From positions 1-56,851 of the forward strand of contig CAZVZK010000064.1 in the NCBI GenBank assembly GCA_964630925.1: a DNA stretch of 56,851 nt, in the 5' to 3' direction. The translations under genes and the position numbers were made by a program. The notes under the pieces are model-generated. The model searched no databases. It saw only the letters and a program-made list of their open reading frames with translations, and had not been told where the DNA came from. Positions 8,659 to 17,409 of this stretch are shown here, in pieces (within the stretch, counting starts at the first letter, position 1; each line of letters opens with the position of its first letter). The DNA is from RGDT01 sp964630925 (lineage in GTDB: Bacteria > Planctomycetota > Planctomycetia > Gemmatales > Gemmataceae).

Positions 8659-9459
8659 TCACTCGCCGAACTCGGGCCGCCGCTCGCACAACTGGGACTG
8701 GAGCCGCGCCACGATGCTCGAGTGCATCTGGCTGACACGCGACTCGCTCAGGTCGAGCGTCGCGCCGATCTCCTTCATCGTCATGTCCTCGTAGTAGTAG
8801 AGGATGATGATGAGGCGCTCGTTGCGGTTCAGGCCGCGCGTCACCAGCCGCATCAGGTCACGGTTCTGGATGCGGTTGGTCGGGTCCTCGGCCTTCTTGT
8901 CCTCGAGGATGTCGATCTCGCGCACGTCCTTGTAGCTGTCCGTCTCGTACCACTTCTTGTTCAGGCTGACCTGGCTGACGGCGGTGGACTCGCCGATCTG
9001 CTTGTAGAACTCCTCGATGGTGATGCCGAGCTTGTCGGCCATCTCCTGCGGCGCGGGCGGGCGGCCGAGATGGGCCTCCAGGCTCTTGCGGGCCTCCTCC
9101 ATGCGCGACGCCTTGCTGCGGACCAGACGCGGCACCCAGTCCATGGTGCGCAGCTCGTCGAGCATGGCCCCGCGGATGCGCGGCACGCAGTACGTCTCGA
9201 ACTTCACGCCGCGCGTCAGGTCGAAGTGCTCGATGGCGTCCATCAGGCCGAAGGTGCCGGCGCTGATGAGGTCGTCCAGGTCCACCCCGTCGGGCAGGCG
9301 CTTCCAGATGCGCTCGGCGTTGTGCTTGACCAGCGACAGGTACCGCTCGAGCAAGGTGTTGCGGAGCTCGCGGCATGGCTCGCACTCCTTGTCACGCTCG
9401 CGGTGCTCGACGTAGTCCTTCCACACCTGCGCGATATCGATCTCGACGTGTGCCGCCAT
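8659..9459 (-). CDS. FliA/WhiG-type RNA polymerase sigma factor
   Basis: A 266-residue sigma-70 group 3 factor. Region 2 is clear: DLISAGTFGLMDAIEHFD, then GVKFETYCVPRIRGAMLDELR, the core- and -10-binding helices. Region 3 contains the HLGRPP..EMADKLGI segment. Region 4 is the HTH LTLDLSESRVSQMHSSIV-like helix pair near the C-terminus, preceded by an acidic YYYEDMTMKEIG stretch. FliA members transcribe flagellar or chemotaxis genes; WhiG members control development. No flagellar gene is in the window. I chose the ATG at 9459 because GGGAGGGG precedes it; a longer in-frame start adds 18 residues of low-quality sequence. Confidence 0.93.
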   Translation of the reverse strand: MAAHVEIDIAQVWKDYVEHRERDKECEPCRELRNTLLERYLSLVKHNAERIWKRLPDGVDLDDLISAGTFGLMDAIEHFDLTRGVKFETYCVPRIRGAMLDELRTMDWVPRLVRSKASRMEEARKSLEAHLGRPPAPQEMADKLGITIEEFYKQIGESTAVSQVSLNKKWYETDSYKDVREIDILEDKKAEDPTNRIQNRDLMRLVTRGLNRNERLIIILYYYEDMTMKEIGATLDLSESRVSQMHSSIVARLQSQLCERRPEFGE

Positions 9460-9953
9460 GCGCCCCTCCCTGCCGGCCGGCGGGCGCGGATCGTCTCCCC
9501 ACACGCCGGACATCGCACGCCTTGCCCGACGGTTCCCCCGAACCGACTGGCCGCGTTACGACGCCGGGCCGTGCCGACGCACCCGCCCCCGTCATCCATC
9601 ACCGGATGTCAGCCTTTATCGTCCCTGACGCACCACCCGGATCAGCGAAAGCCGGAGGACCATCCCGGACGGAAAGGCCTGCCGCACCCCTGCGGCCCTC
9701 CCCCCGTCCCGAACGGCGTCCCCTGGGCCGGGCGGGGGCCATACCCCCAGCCACCACCCTCGGGCCGTCACCGGCCCGCCGCCACCCGGAATCGTCATGC
9801 GTGAGTCGGGGTAGATATCATGAGGCCGCGCCGTGTCAACCCGGATTGCAGATGGCAGATGGCAGATTGCGGATTGAACCTAGAAGAGGGAGGCATCGCC
9901 CCTGTCGGCTCTTCCGATCGATCTGCGGCCTGCAATCCGCAATACTCGCCTGG
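9460..9953. other. Gene-free stretch between cpaF-like gene and sigma factor
   Basis: A 494-bp stretch without a credible gene on either strand. It contains the hairpin at 9866-9943 and, presumably, the sigma-factor promoter, which I could not place. The rest shows no structure that I can see. Confidence 0.6.
9866..9943. repeat. Hairpin with tandem GGCAGAT units downstream of the CpaF gene
   Basis: ATTGCGGATTG (9866-9876) pairs perfectly with CAATCCGCAAT (9933-9943). The left arm is preceded by near-perfect 7-bp tandem units (GGCAGAT-type, about 9849-9868). It lies about 10 nt beyond the minus-strand stop at 9954 and may act as a terminator or be a dispersed repeat. Confidence 0.55.
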
Positions 9954-11267
9954 TCACGCCTGCGCCAGCACGCGCTGCCCGAACAGGTACGGCGGCAGGT
10001 CGTGCCCGGCCGCCTTCAGGCGGGCGGCGAACACGGGTCGAACGCCCGTCGCCAGGAACTGCCCCTTCGCCCTGCCCTGCGCGTCCAGGCCCTGCTGCTG
10101 GTACACGAAGATGTCCTGCGTGACGATGACGTCGCCCTCCATCCCGACCACCTCCGTGACGGCGGTGACCCGGCGCGGGCCGCCCGCCAGACGCTCCGCC
10201 TGGATGATCACGTTGACGGCCGAGGCGATCTGCCGCCGCAGCGCCTTCAGCGGCATCTCCAGCCCCGCCATCATCAGCATCGTTTCGAGCCGGGTCAGGG
10301 CGTCGCGTGGCGTGTTGGCGTGCAGCGTCGTCATGCTGCCCTCGTGCCCGGTGTTCATCGCCTGGAGCATGTCCAGCGCCTCCGAGCCGCGGCACTCGCC
10401 GACCAGGATGCGGTCGGGCCGCATCCGCAGCGAGTTCCGCATCAGGTCGCGAATGCTGACGCCGTTGCGGCCGTCGATGTTGGCCGGCCTCGTCTCCAGC
10501 GGCAGGACGTGACGCTGCTGGAGACGCAATTCCGCCGCGTCCTCGATGGTGATGACACGCTCGCCGTCGGGGATGTAGCGCGACAGGGCGTTGAGGAGCG
10601 TCGTCTTGCCGCTGCCCGTCCCGCCTGAGACGATCACGTTGAGCCGGCCACGCACCGCCGCCTCGAACAGCGCCACCATCTCGGGCGTGAGGGCCTTGTA
10701 TTCCAGCAGGCGCTCGACGGTGAGCGGCGTAGCGCTGAAGCGGCGGACACTCAGGGCGGGGCCCTTGAGCGACAGGGGCGGGATGATGGCGTTGAGGCGC
10801 GAGCCGTCGGGCAGGCGGGCGTCCACCATCGGGTTGGTCTCGTCGATGCGCCGCCCGACGCGCGAGACGGCCCTCTCGATGACCTGGAGCAGATGGTCGT
10901 CGTCACGGAAGACCACGGGGGACGCCTCCAGGCGCCCGCCCCTGTCGAGCCAGACCTCGTGCGGCCCGTTGACGAGGATGTCGCCCACGTCCGGCTCGCG
11001 CATCAGGCGGGCCAGGGGGCCGAGGCCGATCAGCTCGTCGAGGACCCGGCGGACGACCTCGGCCCGGTCCTCGGGCGACAGGGCCTGCTCCTCCGCCACG
11101 GCCAGGCGCGTGGCGAGGAGACGCAGCTCCTCCTGCCGGCTCTGCTCGGGCAGCGCCCGCAAGGCCGCCATGTCGAGCTGCTCGGCGAGGCGGCCCGCGA
11201 TGCGGTAGGCGAGGGCGTCCAGGCCGGGGCGGGCGTGCTCCGGGGCGGGGGTCAGGTCGTCGGACAT
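9954..11267 (-). CDS. CpaF-type type II/IV secretion ATPase
   Basis: 437 residues, a GspE/VirB11-superfamily ATPase of the CpaF/TadA type that powers Tad pilus assembly or type II secretion. The Walker A motif GGTGSGKT is at residues 215-222. Downstream are the Asp-box region, the ILVGECRGSEALDMLQA stretch (Walker B region) and the His-box segment GSMTTLHANTPRDAL. The N-terminal domain is typical of CpaF. The ATG at 11267 has a GGGAGAAG ribosome-binding site; an upstream in-frame ATG adds 16 residues. No other tad or pilus gene is near, so it may work with components encoded elsewhere. A TAGGAT -10-like hexamer lies at about 11306-11311 on the minus strand. Confidence 0.93.
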   Translation of the reverse strand: MSDDLTPAPEHARPGLDALAYRIAGRLAEQLDMAALRALPEQSRQEELRLLATRLAVAEEQALSPEDRAEVVRRVLDELIGLGPLARLMREPDVGDILVNGPHEVWLDRGGRLEASPVVFRDDDHLLQVIERAVSRVGRRIDETNPMVDARLPDGSRLNAIIPPLSLKGPALSVRRFSATPLTVERLLEYKALTPEMVALFEAAVRGRLNVIVSGGTGSGKTTLLNALSRYIPDGERVITIEDAAELRLQQRHVLPLETRPANIDGRNGVSIRDLMRNSLRMRPDRILVGECRGSEALDMLQAMNTGHEGSMTTLHANTPRDALTRLETMLMMAGLEMPLKALRRQIASAVNVIIQAERLAGGPRRVTAVTEVVGMEGDVIVTQDIFVYQQQGLDAQGRAKGQFLATGVRPVFAARLKAAGHDLPPYLFGQRVLAQA

Positions 11268-12111
11268 GGGGCTTCTCCCGGCACCGCGGGCCGGGTGCCG
11301 GGGGTATCCTAGCACACCGCCGACACCTGGCAGAGCACCCTCCCCCCGCCATGTGGCTCCGCCGCCACAACATCATCGCCGGATCCGCGCGCGCCCCACG
11401 GCCGCACCGACGGCCGCGTCAGCCGCGGCCACGCCAACGTCATGAGCCCCTGAAACGGGACGGCCGGCGTCCGGGATCAGCGTCGAGTCACCTGGCCACT
11501 TCCGGGAGTCACATTCCACCCCTCCGCGAGGTGGCATGTGAGTCTGTCGTCGTAACATCTTGCCGAAACTGAATTTGCGTCCGCCGCCACGAGTCACATG
11601 CCAGATCCCACATGCCCACGGCCTGACGGGTGGCCCCGGCGATGAGCGTCAATGGCCGACCACAGCCGCTCGTCGCCGGCCGGCACACACGCCGGGGCGG
11701 CCGGGGCGAAAAGCCGTCTCCCGCGCCCCTGCGTTGCCCGCCGTGCCCGTTGTCAAAGACGCCGGCCGGTGAGGTGCCCGCATCAGGCTATCCCGCCCGG
11801 AGGCGCGGGCAAGGGACATTCACCAGCGATCCGGCCTTCGGTCCGTTTGGTGTGGGTGGGTCTCCGGCAGGCCGAGGAGATCAGCATTTAGGGGCGTTGA
11901 CGAGCCGTGCGTCTGATTCCGGCCTCCTGTACGACCACCGAGGTCACAGGCCCCCAGGCCGGAAGCACACGCGGCAGACAACGCCCCACGTCGCACAAGC
12001 CACACGCCCAAGAGCTCGGAAGGTCCGCCCCACCATTGGCCGCACCAGCCCTGCACGCCACTCCTTTCATCGGGGCCAACCGGACCACCGTTGAATAGGT
12101 ACCGTCAACGT
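11268..12111. other. 844-bp gene-free stretch with palindromic repeats
   Basis: No credible coding sequence: open frames here lack start signals, family resemblance and coding-like composition. The stretch holds the GAGTCAC-type palindromic elements at 11480-11600. The right part (about 11640-12105) may be debris beside the RHS locus, but I could not identify any gene fragment in it. Confidence 0.6.
11480..11600. repeat. GAGTCAC-type palindromic repeat cluster
   Basis: The stretch starting at 11480 (GCGTCGAGTCACCTGGCCAC and on) is nearly identical to 56695-56718 at the other end of the window. GAGTCACATTCCACC (11506-11520) pairs with GGTGGCATGTGAGTC (11530-11544) with two mismatches and a 9-nt loop. 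A further CGAGTCACATGCCA unit lies near 11590. An AATTTGCGT motif at about 11572 also occurs near the related copy at 56771. Confidence 0.7.
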
Positions 12112-12402
12112 TCAGCCCACTGTGAACTCAAGGATACGTGGCGGGTCAACCGACTCGTCGGGGACACAGAGCCGTGTATCGGGTGGGACACCGCGTTCGC
12201 GCAGCGCGGCCCTGATGATGTCGAGTAGTTCGTCATCCGGCTTCTCCGAATTGATCGACACGGACATCTCCCAACTCATCTTCCCCTGCCCGGTCAGGTT
12301 GACATGGCCATCGGCTCCGAGCGCCGCGTCAAGGTGTGCCGCAATGTCACCAAGTTCGACAATACAAACAAATCCATTTGATTTAATTACTAATCCGATC
12401 AT
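12112..12402 (-). CDS. 96-residue protein, possible RHS immunity protein (copy 2)
   Basis: A small soluble protein that I do not recognise. It is 74/96 identical to the protein at 14741-15031. Residues 18-32 and the C-terminal 45 residues are almost invariant between the two, while residues 6-17 diverge. It starts 72 bp after the stop codon of the RHS gene on the same strand, exactly where the immunity gene of an RHS toxin normally lies. The immunity role is inferred from position only. Alternatively it could be a small accessory protein duplicated along with the locus. The start ATG at 12402 matches that of the paralogue. Confidence 0.75.
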   Translation of the reverse strand: MIGLVIKSNGFVCIVELGDIAAHLDAALGADGHVNLTGQGKMSWEMSVSINSEKPDDELLDIIRAALRERGVPPDTRLCVPDESVDPPRILEFTVG

Positions 12403-12474
12403 AATTACTCCAGAAACACCTAGCTACCGAATTCAGTGTCTTGCCCGCTATCCTTCAAGGCGATCCACAGGCCG

Positions 12475-14724
12475 TCACCTTGCCCTGGGGATTCGGATCG
12501 CCCGCAGCCTCTGTAGCTCGAGCGCCCTCCTGATGCCGGCGCCGTCCCGCCTGATGGCCTCCAGCGCCCGCTCCAACTCCGCGTTGTTCGGGCCTAGCGC
12601 GGGGCCGAGCAAGCGGCGGGCCTCTTCAAGTTGGCGTGCTCGCTCGTCTGCCCCCGCCACTTCGGCTGGCGACATCGCGCGCATGCTGGGTCCCTTCGGG
12701 GCCGGGGCTGGCAAGGCCCTCAGCGACAGCCTGAGCGGGGTCCGGATCTGCTCTAAAGCCCGGTCATAGGTGTCCAACGCTTCAACGGCAGCTGCACCCC
12801 TCAAACGGGAGAATCGGCGCACATCGTCGAAGTCGCGTGGGAACGGATCAGCTTTCAATGTTCGCTCAAATTTGAACCAGCGATATAGAATCACATTACC
12901 AGGGAGGATGCAGAATGCCACTCGCCCTTTCTCCCGGTGTTTCTCATTCGCCGCGCCGGATGTCGTGTACAACTGGTCGTAGGAAAGCCCTGGTGGAAGA
13001 TCCATGAAGATCGCGTCTCCCCTCCGGTGGCGAGGGCCATGATAATTGGCAAGTGCTTGGGATGATCCGACTTGCGACATGTATGCAGCGAGGATGTCCA
13101 CCAAGTTATCTGCCTGCGCGAGTTCAAAGATGTAGACGTGGCCGCGGCTCACGGTGTTGGATCTCTCAAGCGCCATGTCAGGCATGGATGCCATCGCGCC
13201 CCACATCAGCATCCCCTGCAGGCCGGAGACATCTGCGAAGGGATTGGAGGGTATACCCATGATCCGCTGGAGGCTCTGCCCTGGCGGTGAAGCCCATTGG
13301 CCCGAGCCGCTTTCGCGCAAATGCCGCGCCAAGTGACCCGCAAGGAAGATCGCGAGGTCGGTCGTCTCCCTATTCAACGGGTCGCCCGGCCGCACCCGCA
13401 GCCCGCTCAAGTCCGTCCCGTTCGTCGGGTTGTTCCCGCAGTAGCGTCGGACGTTGGGGTCGCCGCCGCCCTCGATGTGGATGGGGTCGTCCTGCATCCA
13501 CCCGCCCCAGGACGCGCCGTAGTCGCGCCAGAAGGCGTGGAACAGCCCCGTCTCGCGCTGCCGCCACAGCCCCGTGAACGTGAAGTCCCCCGTCAGCCCC
13601 GGCGCGGTCTCCACCAGCACGTTCCCGAACCCGTTGTAGTCGATGTGATCGACGCCGGCGCCCGAGGCGTCGGCCACGTCGCGCAGCGACCCCAGCCTGT
13701 CCTGCAACAGCCACTCCGCGCCGCCCGCGCCCACCCGGCCCCACAGCTCGCCCGCCGCCTCCCCGCGCAGGTAGCGCGTCACCTGCGCGTCGGTGTCGTC
13801 CAGCTCGGCCTCCACCTCGCCCCGGTCCGCGAACGTGTACCTCCGCTCCGTCGTCGTCGCGCCGACGGTCTTCTCCTCCCTGACCCTCTGCGAGAACACG
13901 TCGTAGGTGAAGTCCAACCGCATGAGCAGGACGCCCCCGTCGGTGGCGCGCTGCTCGGCCCACACCATCTGGTTGTCGTGGTCGTAGCCGTACGTCCACG
14001 TCTCCGCCAGCGCGCCCTTGCTCCGCTTCGTGACATTGCCCTCGTCGTCGTAGCTGAACGCCCACGTCCCGTCACTCGTGATCCTGTTGGATGCGCCCGT
14101 GGCGTACCCCGCCATCGTCCGGTTGCCGGCGAGGTCGTAGCTGTACGCCGCCGCCGAGTCGGCTGTCAACTGGCTGGTGGTGTCGTAGCTGAACGTCACC
14201 GGCGCCCCGCCGTTGCGCGTCTCCGACGTGATCCTGTCGGCGGCGTCGAAGGCGTTGACGTAGTTGGAGATCGTCGCCGCCCCCGCGTCCTTGTAGTGCA
14301 GCCCCGTCAGGTTCCCCGCGTCGTCGTACCCGCGCACCGTCGTGCCCACCAGCGTCGTGCCGCCGACGTCCGCGTACCTCGTCTCAGAGGTCCTCTCGTC
14401 ACGCGCATTATACCCCAGGTCGATGCGCAGCTCGTCGGTGCCGTCGGTGAAGGTGCGTCGGGTCACACGCCCCGCGTCGTCACGCACCCACTCCGTGTCC
14501 CCGCCCAGGCTGTCGGTGACCCCCGTGCGCTCCCTGTCGTTGTAGTCGAAGGCGTAGTCCACGCCCCACAGGCCCGACTGCGTCTCCAGCCTACCCAGCT
14601 CGTCATAGGTCCGCGTATAAGTGCCCGCCGCGTTGGTGGCCGTCAGCAGGTTGCCCGCCTGGTCGTAGGTGAAGGCCCGCGTATCGACGGTGGCGCCCAT
14701 GTTGTCCGTCACAGCGGACACGCT
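12475..14724 (-). pseudogene. RHS-repeat protein, 5'-truncated, with unknown C-terminal domain
   Basis: An open frame of about 750 codons with multiple YD/RHS repeats (YDQAGNL, YDELGRL, YDDAGNL, YDLAGNR, YDDEGNV types). The RHS core follows (LLQDRLGSLRDVAD, YNGFGNVL, DDPIH, YCGNNPTNGTDLSGL). After the core, a C-terminal region of about 280 residues has no family I recognise; in RHS proteins this is the variable toxin tip. The normal N-terminus (about 1000 or more residues, with signal or secretion domains) is missing. RHS-like sequence begins at about 14724, right beside the end of the upstream 96-residue gene, and further in-frame codons upstream are that gene read in another frame. The first internal ATG is at 14700. 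It may be an orphan RHS tip awaiting recombination, or decaying. Confidence 0.8.
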
Positions 14725-14740
14725 GGCCGCCCTCCAACGC

Positions 14741-15031
14741 TCAACCCACCGTGTACTTGAGGATACGCGGCGGGTCAACCGACTCGTCGGGGACGCAGAG
14801 CCGCGTATCGGGCGGGACCCCGCATTCACGCAGCGCGGCCCTGATGATGTCGAGCAGCTCGTCATCTGACTTGCGTGAATTGATCGCGACGGATAATTCC
14901 CAGCTATCTTGCCCTTGACCAGTTAGTTCGACCTGGCCATCTGCACCGAGCGCGGCGTCGAGGTGGGCTGCGATGGCACCTAGTTTGGATAACGTAATAT
15001 GGCCTTTTCCGTAAACCACCAATCCAATCAT
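14741..15031 (-). CDS. 96-residue protein, possible RHS immunity protein (copy 1)
   Basis: Paralogue of the protein at 12112-12402 (77 per cent identical by direct comparison; 74 of 96 positions). The nucleotide similarity extends about 10-15 bp past both stop codons and then ends. It sits directly upstream of the truncated RHS frame. In RHS loci that have gained a new toxin tip by recombination, the old immunity gene is left in such a position; here, however, no older RHS gene remains upstream, where the divergent ppk gene begins at 15240. Function is unknown. The start ATG (15031) is shared with the paralogue; a longer frame has no support. Confidence 0.75.
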   Translation of the reverse strand: MIGLVVYGKGHITLSKLGAIAAHLDAALGADGQVELTGQGQDSWELSVAINSRKSDDELLDIIRAALRECGVPPDTRLCVPDESVDPPRILKYTVG

Positions 15032-15239
15032 AGGACACCAGTTTGGCACCGTGGCCGCCGGATCGAGTGTGTCGCCCGTCCTGCCCCCTCCCCCTGGCGT
15101 CGGAGCCGCCGAGAGCGGTGCCATGAGTGTACACGGCTCAACGGCCGGGGCAAACCCTCCCTCGCTTCACCCGCCCCCGCCACGCCCATCCGCCCCCCCC
15201 TTTGGTACACTGACCCTGTCAGTCGCCGAGGAACGCCGC

Positions 15240-17390
15240 ATGAACGCCGACACGCCGCCGCTGGACGACCCGTCCCTCTACTTCAACCGCGAGCTCAGCT
15301 GGCTCGAGTTCAACCGCCGCGTCCTCGAGGAGGCCCGCGACCCCTCCGTCCCCCTCCTCGAACGCCTCAAGTTCCTCGCCATCTTCGAGTCCAACCTCGA
15401 CGAGTTCTTCATGGTCCGCGTCGGCGGCCTCCAGCAGAAGGCCACCGTCGGCATCTCCCACGGCTCCGGCGCCGACCGCACCCCCGTCAAGGTCATCCTC
15501 GAACGCATCGCCGAGTGCGTCTCCGGCATGGCCGCCGACGCCTACGCCGTCCTCGCCGCCGAGGTCCTCCCCGGCCTCGAACGCGAGGGCATCGTCCTCC
15601 GCAACATCGGCGACCTCACCCCCGCCGACCGCAGTCACCTCGGCGACTTCTTCCGCCACCAGGTCTACCCCGTCCTCACCCCCCTCGCCATCGACCCCGG
15701 ACACCCCTTCCCCCACCTCCTCAACAAGTCCCTCAACCTCGCCGTCATGCTCCGCCGACCCGGCGACCCCGACCAGCTCTTCGCCGTCGTCCAGGTCCCC
15801 GCCGTCCTGCCCCGCTTCGTCCCCCTGCCCGCCGACGGCGCCGGCCCCAAGCACGTCTTCGCCCCCATGGAGACGGTCATCCGCCTGCACCTGCCGGAGA
15901 TCTTCCCCGGCATGCAGATCGACAGCGACGCCTGCTTCCGCCTCACACGCAACTCCGACTTCGAGATCGAGGACGACGACGTCCGCGACCTCCTCAAGGC
16001 CATCGAGGAGGAGGTCCGCAAACGCCGCCGCGGCGACGCCGTCCGCCTCCAGCTCGAGGCGTGCGCCACGCCGGAGCTGGAGGCCTTCTTCACCGCCGCC
16101 TTCGAGCTGGACCCGCCGGACGTGTACCGCGTGCCCGGCGTCCTCGACCTGACGGCCCTCTTCCAGGTCCACGCCCTCCCCGGGTACCCGCACCTGCGCG
16201 ACCCCCAGTTCACACCCCAGACCGTCCACGAGCTGGCCGCCCCCGGCAGCCCCTGGGCCGCCCTCCGCAGCCGCGACGTGCTCGTCCACCACCCCTACGA
16301 GTCGTTCACCTGCGTGGTCGATTTCATCGAGGCCGCCGCCAACGACGACCGCGTCCTCGCCATGAAGCAGACCCTGTACCGCACCAGCGGCGACTCCCCC
16401 ATCGTCCGCGCCCTTCAGCGCGCCGCCGACCGGGGCAAGCAGGTCACCGCCCTCATCGAGATCAAGGCCCGTCTGGACGAGGAACGCAACATCTACTGGG
16501 CGAGGGAATTGGAGAAGGCCGGCGTCCACGTCGTCTTCGGGTTCGTCGGCCTGAAGACCCACTGCAAGGTGTCCCTGGCCGTCCGCCGCGACGAGGACGG
16601 CACCATCCGCCGCTACGTCCACCTCGCCACCGGCAACTACAACCCGCAGACGGCACGCATCTACACCGACCTGAGCTACTTCACCAGCAACCCCGATTAC
16701 TGCGAGGACGCCACCGCCCTGTTCAACCACCTGACCGGCTACTGCGAGCTCCCGCAGTGGCGCAAGCTCATCGTGGCCCCCAGCCGCATGCAGGAGTTCA
16801 TGATCGAGAAGATCGAGCAGGAGACGGCCCTCGGGCCGAAGGGCCGCATCATCGCCAAGGTGAACGGCATCCTGGAGCCGATGGTGGTCCAGGCGTGCTA
16901 CCGCGCCAGCCAGGCCGGCGTGAAGATCGACCTCGTCTGCCGCGGCATCTGCGCCCTCCGCCCCGGCGTGCCCGGCGTGAGCGACAACATCCGCGTCATC
17001 TCCATCGTTGACCGCTTCCTGGAGCATTCGCGCATCTTCTACTTCGGCAACGCCGGCGACCCGCAGGTGTACGTCGGCTCGGCGGACTGGATGGACCGCA
17101 ACCTCAGCCGGCGGGTGGAGGTGGTGTTCCCGGTGGAGGTGCCGGAGCTGAAGCGTCGTCTGATCGACGAGATCCTGGCGGTGTCGCTTGCGGACAACGT
17201 CAAGGCACGCGAGCTGATGAGCGACGGGACGTACCGCCGCGTGACGCCCGCCGAGGGCCAGCCGCGCCTGCGGAGCCAGGAGCGGTTCCTGGAGCTGGCG
17301 GCGCAGGCGGCGCAGCGCGTGCCCGCGCCGGTGCCGGCGCCCGGCGACCCGCGGGCGGTGCAGCCGATGCGGGCGCGGGCGCGGAAGTGA
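15240..17390 (+). CDS. ppk1: Polyphosphate kinase 1
   Basis: 716 residues, normal PPK1 length. It polymerises the gamma-phosphate of ATP into polyphosphate, reversibly, through a phospho-His intermediate. The N-terminal domain begins SLYFNRELSWLEFNRRVLEEA, near-canonical. The head domain is followed by the C1 domain, with FTCVVDFIEAAANDDRVLAMKQTLYR-type sequence near residue 355 and the catalytic His in the YVHLATGNYNP segment near 460. The C2 domain holds the second HKD-like region (YVGSADWMDRNLSRRVE). The ATG at 15240 follows GAGGAA; a longer in-frame ATG at 15051 adds 63 proline-rich residues with no homology. It is divergent from the RHS locus. Confidence 0.97.
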   Translation: MNADTPPLDDPSLYFNRELSWLEFNRRVLEEARDPSVPLLERLKFLAIFESNLDEFFMVRVGGLQQKATVGISHGSGADRTPVKVILERIAECVSGMAADAYAVLAAEVLPGLEREGIVLRNIGDLTPADRSHLGDFFRHQVYPVLTPLAIDPGHPFPHLLNKSLNLAVMLRRPGDPDQLFAVVQVPAVLPRFVPLPADGAGPKHVFAPMETVIRLHLPEIFPGMQIDSDACFRLTRNSDFEIEDDDVRDLLKAIEEEVRKRRRGDAVRLQLEACATPELEAFFTAAFELDPPDVYRVPGVLDLTALFQVHALPGYPHLRDPQFTPQTVHELAAPGSPWAALRSRDVLVHHPYESFTCVVDFIEAAANDDRVLAMKQTLYRTSGDSPIVRALQRAADRGKQVTALIEIKARLDEERNIYWARELEKAGVHVVFGFVGLKTHCKVSLAVRRDEDGTIRRYVHLATGNYNPQTARIYTDLSYFTSNPDYCEDATALFNHLTGYCELPQWRKLIVAPSRMQEFMIEKIEQETALGPKGRIIAKVNGILEPMVVQACYRASQAGVKIDLVCRGICALRPGVPGVSDNIRVISIVDRFLEHSRIFYFGNAGDPQVYVGSADWMDRNLSRRVEVVFPVEVPELKRRLIDEILAVSLADNVKARELMSDGTYRRVTPAEGQPRLRSQERFLELAAQAAQRVPAPVPAPGDPRAVQPMRARARK

Positions 17391-17409
17391 CCCAGCCGGG
17401 GGGCGTGGC

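Noticed and set aside
11630..12094. Open frames between the CpaF-type gene and the RHS locus
   Set aside because: No ribosome-binding sites or family resemblance and Arg/Pro/Gly-rich random-like composition.
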